DNA from: Acanthosepion pharaonis
Taxonomy: Eukaryota > Mollusca > Cephalopoda > Sepiida > Sepiidae
Reading direction: 5' to 3'
DNA: 64,000 nucleotides
Assembly: GCA_903632075.3 (NCBI GenBank)
Contig: CAHIKZ030002633.1
Span: 343,501 to 407,500, forward strand
Made by a program: the position numbers and the translations under genes. This document shows positions 54,061 to 64,000 of this stretch, piece by piece. A model generated the notes under the pieces. That model did no database searches. It worked only from the letters and a program-made list of their open reading frames with translations, and was not told the origin of the DNA. The first letter of the stretch is position 1. Each line of letters starts with the position of its first letter.

Positions 54061-54880
54061 ACACTGCTATGGAGGTGGACAAAATTCCTTCACCTCGTGC
54101 ATCATCTTTGAAGAGGAGCAGAGAGGAAGAAGAGGAGGAAGACGAGCCAATACACAAGCACTCCTGGCTTAGTAGTGGGTATAGATTCATGGACAAAACC
54201 AGGTCTCTATCTGTCCCTGCATCCTTTAAAGAAACTGTCGAAATAACCAAAGCAAGGAGCCTCCCTTGTTCCCCCTTCCCGTCCCCCTCTCTCCACCTCT
54301 TCCCTTAGTTCAATCTCTACACCCCTCACATATTCACATCTTCCCTTCCCCACCCTTCCAAAGAGAAAAAGAAAAAATTGTTCCCGGCCCAGATACCATT
54401 TGTAACAGGGAAGAATTTAAAAAGGGTCTTTCCAACCAAAAGAAGTTCCTGTAAGCTCTTTCAAGATGTCAACTGTAGATGGGAAGTCTGCTGAGGACCC
54501 CTGCAATTTCCCAAATACCCCAGATGTTATTACTTATCTGAGGGACACTGGGGGCTATACCAAAGTTTGGAGTCACCTGTTTGAAGCCAAAGAAACATTT
54601 CCTAACATTAGAATGTTTTAGTTGGAATCCCCGCATTTGAAGAAGTTAAGGCATTTTTGTGCTGGGAGTGTCCCTGTGTTATTCCATCCCTCCTTATATA
54701 GGTCAGTTAAACTAACCTATCCCACAGACGTCGGCGGAATTGTCCTGGAAGGACAGATAACGTCGGAGTTGGGTATAGGAAGCCTGGGACAATCCATCGG
54801 GGTCCTTACCAGCACAGATTTCCTCCCGGTATGTGAATAGGTTAACTGTTAATTTTTTCTCGTTTCAGACCTAAAAATGT
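54061..54880 (+). pseudogene. Possible 5' region or ORF1 remnant of Tx1-type LINE
   Basis: An ATG at 54069 opens MEVDKIPSPRASSLKRSREE plus an acidic run, then a C-rich segment with a stop at 54306. Further on, YLRDTGGYTKVWSHLFEAKE (about 54535-54595) and TYPTDVGGIVLEGQITSEL read like pieces of ORF1. Position directly before the endonuclease and the absence of other signals suggest ORF1 remains. No CCHC knuckle is visible. Confidence 0.4.
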
Positions 54881-54883
54881 CTA

Positions 54884-57770
54884 TTGATAGTCAACCTGAA
54901 TGCTAAGGGCTTGAGGGATCAGGGTAAGGCTGCTCGCCCGCTCCGTGACCTCTTGTTCGGAGTAGATGTCGCCGCGATCCAAGAGACACACTTTGCAGCG
55001 TCGATGCGGTCTAACGACTCTGTCGTCTATTCAGCATACGGAGATCGACATGTCAAAGGGGTTTCTCTGCTGGTTAGGCGTACCCTAGATGCGAAAGTAA
55101 ACCTTGTCCATGTCGATGCCGAGCGCCGGTTGATCGTGGCCACTAATGCCGAGAAAAGTAGTTCGTTTCAGGTCGTTTGGCAGTTGGGACCGTTCCTGGT
55201 GGATTCAACGCATCTAGTCTTGGGACTGTAATGCCGTCCTGGACTCCAAGTTAGACAAGGGTCGGGGAGCTAGCGGGAGGTCAGGCGATCGTATTTTGGT
55301 TGATCTGATCGGCGAGTTTGGTCTCGTCGATAGATACCGGGTCGACCACCCAAAGGGAGAGATGTGGACGTGTGCACGTAATTGGCCGTCTACCCAGGTA
55401 GTTAGTCACCTGGATTGGATATTATTTAGAAGGGCCGAGTTAGATTTGCTAGATTGGCCCACGTTTCACTGGTTAGGCTATTCGGACCACAAACTTGTTT
55501 GTGCCCGGGTGGCATTAGATTGTAGGGCTAGAATGGTTTAATACTGGAAGTTTAATCTGTCTTTACTGGACGGGTAGGACTTCCAGGAACAGCTAACTAG
55601 CGTAGTGCAGCGGAAACTAGTGGGGGCGGTTATCAGGAATAGGTGGGGGGGAGAGGCTTAAGGATAGGATGAGGTCCTTCATCACCGAGTTTAGTAAACG
55701 GCTCGCGCTTGATAAGGCTATAAGGTGAAGGCTCTTAAGGATAGTCTTTCCCGGGTGGTGTCTGGGGGAATCCCCTAGAGATAGCCTTAGCTAAGGAGAC
55801 CCTGGAGCGTTTGGCTAGCAAGCTCTACATGGGTCAGGTAATTAGGCATAAGTTAAACAAGATGTTTTCCGAAGCAGTGGACATGGGCACTGAATTGCGC
55901 AAGTAAGAGGTTCGTCGAGGTTCCGGTCGCAACATTCGTGAGGTCAAAACCCCAGAGGGGCGTACTCTGAGGGCGACTGACGACATGTGTCGGGCGGGAT
56001 TTCTAGAGCCGGTTTATCAAGGAGCCTGGTCCTCGCGACGAGGAGTACGTAGCTATTTGACTGACGTTCCTGGGCTTTCGCCGATTGAAGCGTCTAGCTG
56101 CAAGGGAAAGATTACTGATGGCAAGGTCTACGCGGCATTGAAGAAGGGTGGCAGAGGCAAGTCACCGGGTCTATGAATTGTACTTGAGGCTGTCGCACAT
56201 CTTTGTCCCGATTTTAACTGTCGTGTTCAACAGCTGGTTCCACCAAGGGTCCGTGCCGGACAGGATCTCCAGGAGTGTGATCACGCTGTTGAAAAAGGGC
56301 AAGGGTGGTGCGCTGGATGTAGATGACTATAGGTCCATAACTCTGATAAACCTAGAGTTAACGATTTTGACCAAGATCCTGACGGAGCGTTTGCAGTCAG
56401 TTGCCGAGAGACTGTTGGAATTTGAGCATACTTGCGCTGTGAAAGGCCGAACAATTCAGAACAACCTGCATCTGATCCGGACGATCATAGAGAGTGTAAA
56501 AGACGACGATGAGGCTGTGTTGATTAATTTAGATCAGTCCAAGATATTTGATAAGGTTGACCATCGCTTCATGGCTGCTGTCCTGCAGGCCGCCGGATTC
56601 GAACCCGACTTCTACCGCTCCTCCTGTATCGTTCCCCCAGTGCTGTGGTACAAATGAACGAGAAGCTTTTGGACGCTTTTGCACTGTCTCGATCGGTTCG
56701 TCAGTGTTGTCGATAGTGGCCTCTTACTTTACGCTTTGGCGCTGGAGCCACTCCTTCGCCGGCTAAGGGACAGGGTGTGTAGTACGGCCCTACATGGAAT
56801 CGCAGTCTCTGGAGCCAGGGTTTCCGCGTACGCCGATGACGTATCTACTTTCGTGTTGTCCCGCAGCGACATTGAGGTGGTACTGAAGGCGCATAAACGG
56901 TACGAAAAGGTGACAGGGGCCAAGATTAACCGCGACAAATCTTCCGGCTTGCGGTTAGATGCCTGGAAGGGGGTCGATCTTCCGGGGCTCTTTAGTTGTA
57001 CGGACGGTCGGTCTTCTCCGCATTCTTTGGGTGTGGTTTGGACCCGATTTCCAGCTGGAGAAAAATTGGTCAGAAGTACAGGCAAAGGTCGGCGCAGCGG
57101 GTCAGATTTGGCGTTGAAGGTGGTTGTCCATGAAGCACAGGGCAGAGGCGTGTGCCACTTACGTCTTTCCTCTTGTTCTTACCGCTTGTCCGTACTTCCT
57201 CTCTCTAAACGGCATAAGAAGGCGCTCGAGCTTGCTATCCTCTATCTTATGGAGGGGACGCAAGCATCACGTCGACAGAGAATGTGCACAACGTCCGTGT
57301 CATGGGGGCTGGGAATGCTGCACTTGGTGAATCACAAGTTCGCCTCGAGGCTGGTTTTCCTACGCCGCGCATTGACAGGGGATTCGATTATGGCGGGGAT
57401 TGTAAGGGGACACCTTCCCTTTCCTTACTATCAGTCCTTCGATCTCGCGGTTTGAGCGCTGTCATAAACCCCGGGATCAATCGGATTTCCTTCGCAAGTG
57501 TCGATCGGCCTCGACGATCATTCCTCGGTCCAGTGACCTTTCTCGACCTAGGAGTGTCTTATATCGGTAACTAGTGGTGGGGACCGCGATGGATGCATTA
57601 CGTGAGCGGCTCGGTTTGTCGGAGGAGGAGTTTCACTCCATCTGGTCTTGGGTGCCAACAGCGGATTACCCCAGTAACCCTGAGTTTTCGCTTACCTGGC
57701 GACTGACTCGGAATAGGCTATCTCTCAATGATAAGGCTTATGCTTCAGTCCCTTGAATCATGGGCTCAGC
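54884..57770 (+). pseudogene. Tx1/L1-type LINE ORF2 (endonuclease and reverse transcriptase)
   Basis: The largest coding relic. Endonuclease, 54884-55541: VDVAAIQETHFAAS (catalytic Glu), ILVDLIGEFGLVDRYR, VVSHLDWILFR and GYSDHKLV (catalytic Asp-His). The segment normally holding YAPN is deleted near 55180. Linker, 55541-56150: FNLSLLDG, KRLALDKA, YMGQVIRHKLNKMFSE. Reverse transcriptase: SRSVITLLKKGKGG, DDYRSITLINLELTILTKIL, FEHTCAVKGRTIQNNLHLIR, EAVLINLDQSKIFDKVDHRF (first Asp), then ARVSAYADDVSTFVLSRS (YADD). The C-terminal part runs to NRLSLNDKAYASVP at 57756. At least six frameshifts. GC is clearly higher than the flanks. Confidence 0.85.
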
Positions 57771-57956
57771 TCCTGTACATATTCGCATTGGAAATATATA
57801 AATATCTAGACTCATTTTTTATGCTGGTATACCACCGTTTTACCGGCAATGAATGATAAGTGTCCTCTTTTAATCCGGGCTCTAGTTCACGTGACTACCA
57901 GACCAAAGTCAGCAGTAAATAAATCAGTGTTATTAGTGAAAATTTAGATTATGTTA

Positions 57957-58440
57957 TTTAAGTTGTGGCAATTATGTGTGAAAAATAATATTGCCCAAAT
58001 GTCCGCCAAGGCTTAAGCGGCACACCTCCACTCGATGGTCAAAATCTTTGATGACGTCTCTGCATAGTTGTTCCTCGATCTCACCAATATGAATTATTAT
58101 CTCATCCTTCAGCTGTTGAATTTTTGTTGACTTGTTGGCATAGACCTTACTTTTGAGATCACCCCAAAAGAGGAAATCTAAAGGCGTCAAGTCGCAAGAT
58201 TATGGTGACCAATTGACTTCGCTGTTTCGAGAGATGATGCTACCTGGGAACTTCTCATTCAATAAAGCCATTGCTGCATTGGCTGTGTGGCACGTGGCGC
58301 TGTCCTGTTGAAACCACAAGTCTTCGGCATCCATAGCATTCAATTCAAATTGAAAATGCCAAAAACTTAAGTTATTACATCTGAAAGAAAAAGAAAAATC
58401 ATTAGTCACTTAATTCATATTTAAAATCGGTCCAAGTTAT
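57957..58440 (-). pseudogene. Tc1/mariner transposase relic, DD41D spacing
   Basis: Minus strand: DLWFQQDSATCHTANAAMAL (second catalytic Asp), LLNEKFPGSIISRNSEVNWS, P-stop-SCDLTPLDFLFWGDLKSK (third Asp), VYANKSTKIQQLKDEIIIHI and SLGGHLGNIIFHT. Between the QQD Asp and the PLD Asp there are 41 positions, counting the stop, i.e. DD41D-type rather than DD34D/E. Only the last half is present. One in-frame stop and a possible frameshift at the left. 'aacaccctttatttg' at 58443 may be the remains of one end. Confidence 0.78.
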
Positions 58441-58527
58441 TGGAACACCCTTTATTTGATAATAGTTCAATATATGTATATAACATAACTTATAACGATG
58501 GTGTAGTGATAAAGAGGCATTTCGTTG

Positions 58528-58680
58528 TGGCGTAATAGTTAGCACGCTTATCTCGCTAGATCAAGTACACATGAGCAGTGAGTTCGATCCTCACAGGGTG
58601 CTCAATATTTAAGGTCTTGTGCTACGTCTAAGCTATACTTTGTAAGTCATTATAGAGATATGTTAGATGCATAATTAGCA
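58528..58680 (+). repeat. tRNA-derived SINE, family B
   Basis: 'tggcgtaatagttagcacgc' (A-box region), 'tctcgctagatcaa', B box 'gtgagttcgatcctcac' (58580-58596), body 'gctacgtctaagctatac'. A matching copy lies on the minus strand at 37925-38075. Confidence 0.72.
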
Positions 58681-59920
58681 GGTCGAAGCTGTTGTGAGAA
58701 AACTAAATAAAATAATAATAAAGAAAAAAATAAATACATTTTCCCATGATGAGGGTAATAAACGAACCGGAAAAGTTTTTTGGCCATCTGCGCAATTTTA
58801 TGACTCCGATTCCGGGAAAGGACATAAACTTTCTCTCTCCACTTTCCCACGTAGAGCGTTCAGACATGTTTTAAAGCTCCACTCACGAGGTAAGTGATTT
58901 AGTCGTTCCAGCTCAGCGCAAAACCGACTTGAGCTCGATAATTTTAACTATTCTTATCCTTACTTACCCTAAGTTATTTCTGAACCAGAAAAAGAAAACG
59001 GACCTACCCAACAGGCATTGAGAACTTTGTATCCCTACAGTCGCCATAAAAATAGAATAACTGGTCCGTAGTAAAAACCCAAGTTTTTATATGCTTCTTT
59101 AGCTTTTTACATGTGAACATGCACCCTCATCTACGATACACCTACACGCAACCTTTAAACTCCATACTGTATTATTAAATTTTGATTAGGTAACTTCCGT
59201 TAGTCCGGTAACACTGATAGTTCGGTATGTTTCTAGAACTGAGTTTGTCGGAAAATGAGAGCTCGTCTAGTATATGAAAGTTAATATAAAACTTGTACTC
59301 AAAATTAAAAACATACAGAATAAAATATTAGAGTGCCAACAAACCTTAATTTTGAGGAGAGTTATTTTAATTTCATTATTGGCTTTGTTCTCACTACAAA
59401 GTTTCATGGTTTATTCAATTATCTTCCTATGAAAACAATATGAAAGAGAAACCAGCTGTCTCCTAGAACTCACAGTAAAGAGACAGGAAATTTTCACAGA
59501 TGAAACAGAGAAGTCTGGTATAGCAGAGGATATTTAGAGAGGAAGCACGCTGAAATCCAAATACAAGGTAAGGCTCATCGAAAGCAGAAAAAAATTGAAG
59601 GGGGCAGTACACATTTATAAGACTGGTCATTATAGATTTCAATGTAGTGTGAATTTCTTTGCTTAAAAAAGGAAACGATAAAAATCTAATTGGAGTGTAG
59701 CTCTGCAAATAAAAATTATAGCACCACATGAATTCATAAAAATGGAACTGCTTGCCGTACTCGCGTGACTGAGAATGGGTTGATACGATTTGTAAATCAG
59801 TCACCATTTTTTAATTCTGTTTCAAACAGTTTTTGATACTGTACTTTATTTGATGAAATCGGCTGGACTTATATTCATATGAAAATTAAAATCCATAAAA
59901 ATACTGAAATAGACAAATTG
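58681..59920. other. Unassigned DNA
   Basis: Minus strand is open for 114 codons (59807-59463) without recognisable features. No repeats over 30 bases were noticed. Confidence 0.4.
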
Positions 59921-59924
59921 TCCG

Positions 59925-60330
59925 GTACTTTTCTTTTTTCGTGGTTGACCACCAACAAGTTACACCGAATAAGTTATCTCCCTTTTGTTTACATTAACAT
60001 GGCTTTTGAGGAAGCGTTTTCAGACTTATCTGTTGTCGCTAACGTAGAGAGAACTCCACTAAAAGGGCGTCTCAACCAAAAACCATCTTCGTCGTCAACC
60101 TTGCCAGGATCCATCTAACCAAATGACATGAGAATATGATCTCCCCGTGTTAGCGATGATGTTGCAGAAGCAACGCTGTGCGAATCACTTGAATAAGCGG
60201 AGACAATGCCAGTGATCGTCAGAGTGCAGAACGCATTTGCCGGCTGTTACACCAAGCGTTTTTCGGGAGCTGCTACACAGTTGCACCCCCAATTGCGTAC
60301 TTTTATATAATAATCACCCTAAGCATGGGC
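59925..60330 (+). other. Unrecognised segment ending like a transposon terminus
   Basis: An ATG at 60001 opens MAFEEAFSDLSVVANVERTP and about 20 further codons. Other frames read QKQRCANHLNKRRQCQ and LLHSCTPNCVLLYNNHP. It ends 'tatataataatcaccct' (60304-60320), the inverse of the GGGTGATT termini seen at 23602. Possibly the end of a Tc1/mariner-group element. Confidence 0.25.
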
Positions 60331-61139
60331 GGATTTAGAAGAGAGACCCTGGGGATGGAGAGGATACTAAAAAGACAAACCTTACTAAGGGCTAAAAATT
60401 GATATTTAATAAATTTAGTTTGGAACAAAATCCAAAGAATAAATTATCCTGTACTAATCAGTTCACATTATTAAATGTCTATCTAAACAATCATGGTACC
60501 AGTTCTTCCCATAGTGAAGTACTCTTCCTATTTCTAATGATAATTGAACTCATGACAGCACTGCATTAAAAAGAAGTTATCACAGGTTAGAAGTATAATT
60601 AAAAATAATTTTTATAAACATCTCCAGATACTACAAACATCTTGTGGCCTGGTGCCAGACAAAGTATGGCTTAGTTAGTATTAATAATAAAAATATAATA
60701 ATATTGATATAAAAGACAGTATCACGAATGATAAAATTTCACCATGTAAGCGACTACAAATCTCATTGAAATTATGGTGCCAAAGACAAAAAAAAATGAG
60801 CGTTTCCCGTGATCACTGATTCTCATGCAGTCATCGGTATCTTTAGTGCAATTAGGGAGGTGCTGCTGTAGAGTTGAAATCCTCAGAATTCCTCAGAAAT
60901 TCTTCGTTACAGGTCGTTGTTGTCTTGTACTGAAATAAAATAAACTGAGTGAAATATCAATTATGGGTGCTTTGCTTTAAATCCCAATAAATCCATAGCC
61001 AAATCTGATCGGAGATCCGTTATCCAAACAGAAGCTGGCCATTATTCTCAGAAAACCAGTATGTGACCAGCTTATTTATTTATTGCAACTGTCAAAAGGA
61101 AAGAAATTCTGTCTCGTGTAAATATTCATTTAGAAACAA

Positions 61140-61745
61140 CCATTTCGACGATTTGTAATTATCATTTACACTATTTATATGCGGTTTATTGTCTTTATCT
61201 TTGTTGTTGTTATCACAACATTGCGGCCGTTGTGCCCCTCACCCCGCTTTTATCATGGGTATATGATCCGAGTAAACTACAGGAAAACCCTTCATTTAAT
61301 CTACGGGGGTAGACTGTTCTTGTTCTACTGCCTATATCTAGGAATGACTCGTCTAGTTCTTCTTATTAGTACTGCTCAGTTGTTGTTCGCCCTGGTTCCA
61401 CTGAGTCCAAGAACACACTGCTCAACTCTGAGTTTGAATTCACACTTACTATGTCATCAAATTCACGAACCAATGCTTTAATCCACTCGACTATATAGTC
61501 TGTGGAGAACTTGGAGCGCTAAACCTAACCTGACTGTTGATGCTGCAGTTGTAACTGCTGCCGCTTGTCAAGATATCCCTAGATATGAACAGTGGAACAA
61601 GGACAGTTTAAAGGGCTCAGTTCTGTATTCCCTGTAGGTTACCCGAATCGACATAAACCTGATGAAGGACGGAGGATACACAAGGGTCGAAACGTTGTGA
61701 TAACAACAACAACAACGAGGACAATATTCTGCACGAAAATAGTAT
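61140..61745. repeat. 600-bp foldback SINE with tRNA core
   Basis: Imperfect inverted arms of about 170-200 bases (61150-61345 and 61565-61740) enclose a core whose minus strand has 'tagtcgagtgg' (perfect A box, inverse of 61486-61496) and 'gtgaattcaaactc' (B box-like). The right arm carries ctgatgaa (61660-61667) and gaaacgttgtgat (61689-61702). Same family as 49740-50115, here present as two units head to head or as an inverted duplication. Confidence 0.7.
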
Positions 61746-61904
61746 TTTTCAACTATTAGCATAAAATGACACATAGGCAGTAACCAATTGACTGATTCAT
61801 TTTCTACGGCTTATCAACCCTTTGAAGGTTATTTGAAGCCAGAAAATATTTTTAGACTGTAAGAAATTTTTTTGTGACAGTAATGATTTAGTGATACAAG
61901 ACTT

Positions 61905-62062
61905 ACTAATTAATCCTTAGCTGAGGGTGGATTCATACCTTTTCCAGGGGTATTTACGCGAAAGTGAATAAAACGAACCCAACTGGAATTGGAACTCGGC
62001 TCTCCGATAAACAATTTCGAGCCATTATCCATTACACTACCCGCACATACACAGCACGTTGT
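61905..62062 (-). repeat. tRNA-derived SINE, family A
   Basis: Reverse complement: 'gcgggtagtgtaatggataa', 'tcggagagccgagttccaat' (B box), then 'taaatacccctggaaaaggt' and 'atgaatccaccctcag'. It lacks the 3' quarter. Confidence 0.75.
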
Positions 62063-62377
62063 ATTCCCAAGCGGTTACACATCTAGGTACTGGCCAGGGT
62101 CGACGTTGCTTAACTTCTGTGATCTTACGGGAACCGGTGTTTTAACGTGTGGTGTTCGTAAGCCTTGCCAATGTTTACGGCAGACAAAGAAGACAACATC
62201 TGAGAATGTCTTTGGATACTGACGTTCCCTTTCTAAGTTTTTCTTATTTCCTTTCCTCTCCGACTAATTTTATATATTCATGGAAAATATTATTTGCTGT
62301 GATTAATAAATTTTTGTACAAAGTTGGAAGAAATGAGGAAAAACAATGAATTTTCGCTTTCTTTTGGTCAAAGGATG

Positions 62378-62535
62378 TGCGGGTGGTCCAATGGATAGCG
62401 ACTCAAAATATAAAATAGAAGAGCCGAGTTCGAATTTCGATTAGGTTCTTTACATTCATTTACGCGTAAATACCCTTGGGAAATATAAATCTATCTTCTC
62501 CCTCCAGCTATGAGTTAAAAAGTAGGACTTGTATC
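62378..62535 (+). repeat. tRNA-derived SINE, family A
   Basis: 'tgcgggtggtccaatggata' (tRNA head, A-box region), 'gagccgagttcgaatttcga' (perfect B box), 'aatacccttgggaaatataa', 'cagctatgagttaaaaagta'. Best-preserved head of the family. The order matches tRNA-Arg-type octopus SINEs in general layout. Confidence 0.75.
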
Positions 62536-62619
62536 GGAAAAATCTTTTGTTATTCTCAGAAAATTTTTGTAATTCATTTGTAAAAAAAATTATTATTCTT
62601 AGGATAAGATACAAACTAT

Positions 62620-62653
62620 GTTTCGGCTTTAATATAAATATTAAAGCCGAAAC
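62620..62653. repeat. 34-bp near-perfect palindrome
   Basis: 16-bp perfect arms ('gtttcggctttaatat') around AA. Contains GAAAC like the hammerhead-type repeats, but no core is visible. Confidence 0.9.
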
Positions 62654-62659
62654 AGGCTT

Positions 62660-63331
62660 AAAATAATCCGTAAAAATAAACAACTTTTGTTTCAAAAAAT
62701 GTTACCATAGTGTTTTTTGAATGGTTTCAGTTTAAAAAGGTATATTACAGTAATATTCTATGTCGTAAATATCTTGAATGAAAATCAATTTTTTTTTTTT
62801 TCATATTTCTGTGTCTGCTGCATTTGCTACTTAGTGATTCAGAGTTTGACGTCCATCAGCTTATAATCCGAAGAGAAGTTGATAATATTTAACCTTCATG
62901 CCCCCACTCACCAAAAACACCTATTAGTGTCTACACTTTTCACTACCTCGGCAATGTCTATTTTTAAAAAGCGATGATTTGAGAATTGACAACAAAAATA
63001 TTAAACGCTATTTATTTATTTAGAGTGAATAAAAACACTTGTTTTCATAGTTATTTATAAAATGGTAAACAATAAATATTGTATTACAGTTGGTTTTTTA
63101 CATATTTTGATAATTTTGTAATTTTTTATAATTTTTTTAATAAAAAAATTATTTTCAAACTTATTTCTTTATAAAATGGTTAATAAATCTTTATAAAAAG
63201 TAATTAATAAATATCGCATTGTACTTTGTTCACATATTTTTATAATCTTGTAAATAAACATTGCTGAGGGAGTGAAAAGTGGATACAGTAATAGCGGTGT
63301 CAAGGGAATAACCGTCCTTTTTCACATACTT

Positions 63332-63362
<31 letters not shown>

Positions 63363-64000
63363 TGCGGGCACGAAGTTTAAATATTGCGGAGAAGTTTCTG
63401 AAATGTTTTCGATGCCGTTATAGATTATGGCGCTTTGTTAGTTAGATTTGTTCCATTAAAGAGGAAAAATAGGGTCGACCTATACACGAGGCATATCAGA
63501 AATTGATTGGCCAAAAGTCGAAGCCCTACTTATTAATGAAATGCCGATTCAATTTCGAAGTTTTTTAAAAGCCTAAGCAATTAACTCCTTTGAAACGACT
63601 AAAGTTAACTCAGTAGACGAAGAAATTAATATAGACGGAAAATTTGAAAATGATTTTGGATAAGTTATTTTATTTTCTGAATTTACGTAACCATGTAGAA
63701 AAAAAAAATAGAAAAAAAGAGAAAAAAAACGATAAAAAAAGATAAAAAAAAACGAAAAACCTTTCATGACGCTTTTATTTTAGTTTTAATTTCAAACTAA
63801 TAAATTAATTTAATATTTGCAATAAGCAAAATACTTTATAGTATTTCAAAAACTAATTTAAATTGACTGAGAGGAAGATTTTGTTTTTGTTTTTTGTTTT
63901 TTTTTTGTTTTTTGCTAAAATAGCTGATTAGTGTCCTTTTTTTAGTCTTTCCTCGCAATGTAATTCTCGTTATTAACTTTCTGAAACTTTATTTTAAGAA
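62660..64000. other. AT-rich unassigned DNA with homopolymers
   Basis: T25 at 63338-63363 and A-rich runs at 63700-63760. A short internal near-duplication, 'ttataaaatggt', recurs at 63056 and 63170. No gene or mobile element recognised. Confidence 0.5.

Noticed and set aside
54266..54454. Proline-rich plus-strand frame as a real ORF
   Set aside because: It arises from a C-rich low-complexity stretch between LINE pieces and overlaps another partial frame.
58528..58605. Functional tRNA gene
   Set aside because: Spacing between the A- and B-box regions is too long, the acceptor stem does not pair, and a second copy at 37925-38075 shares the downstream body, so it is a SINE.
59463..59807. 114-codon minus-strand frame
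   Set aside because: Composition is typical of AT-rich noncoding DNA and no family was recognised.

Overview
The window looks like intergenic DNA from a large, AT-rich, repeat-dense animal genome. The best fit is a cephalopod mollusc, probably octopus-like. This is inferred from the combination of tRNA-derived SINEs, Tx1/L1-type, RTE-type and CR1/Jockey-type LINE relics, Penelope-like elements, Tc1/mariner and hAT relics, and very many (TA)n, (GATA)n and (CA)n tracts. No operon, bacterial or viral feature is present, and I found no protein-coding gene I would call intact. Most open frames over 60 codons are microsatellite translations or retrotransposon debris.

Layout. 0-5 kb: an interspersed repeat carrying (GATA)n and (TA)n, an RTE fragment and one mariner with about 110-bp terminal inverted repeats (2948-4096). 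5.4-7.1 kb: a 1.7-kb GATA satellite interrupted about 34 times by the same short spacer. 7-12 kb: mostly featureless AT-rich DNA with RTE and SINE pieces. 12-23 kb: CR1/Jockey LINE 3' ends, a hAT-type non-autonomous element with an 8-bp target duplication (16663-17125), SINEs and a polypyrimidine tract. 23.6-26 kb: a mini Tc1/mariner element and a Penelope-like element with a recognisable YVDD reverse transcriptase and inverted repeat arms. 17.7-18.7 and 26.2-27.1 kb are two copies of one SINE+LINE block. 28-36 kb: RTE fragments, a 224-bp GC-rich insertion with 16-bp target duplications, an unrecognised decayed coding region (33.0-34.0 kb), a short rRNA-like and promoter/exon-like patch (34.0-34.16 kb) and a three-copy direct/inverted repeat. 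36-43 kb: palindromic repeats beside (TA)n tracts, foldback elements, MITEs and a twin-primed RTE insertion. 43.3-46.4 kb: a broken Tx1-like LINE followed by a Tc1 relic. 46.4-47.5 kb: a LINE 3' UTR split by a 445-bp inverted-repeat element with a clean target duplication. 48-54 kb: LINE and SINE fragments. 54-57.8 kb: the largest relic, a Tx1/L1-like LINE with endonuclease and reverse transcriptase. 58-64 kb: a DD41D-type transposase relic, SINEs and a 600-bp foldback.

The most interesting thread is a small module recurring in several unrelated-looking repeats: a short stem I, a CTGANGAA-like core, a stem-II hairpin, GAAACGTY, then the other half of stem I. This is the order of parts of a type I hammerhead ribozyme, which is documented in Penelope-like elements and retrozymes. 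In at least three repeats here the module sits beside tRNA-type A and B boxes, which suggests small Pol III-transcribed, possibly self-cleaving mobile RNAs. All copies differ from the canonical core and none has been tested.
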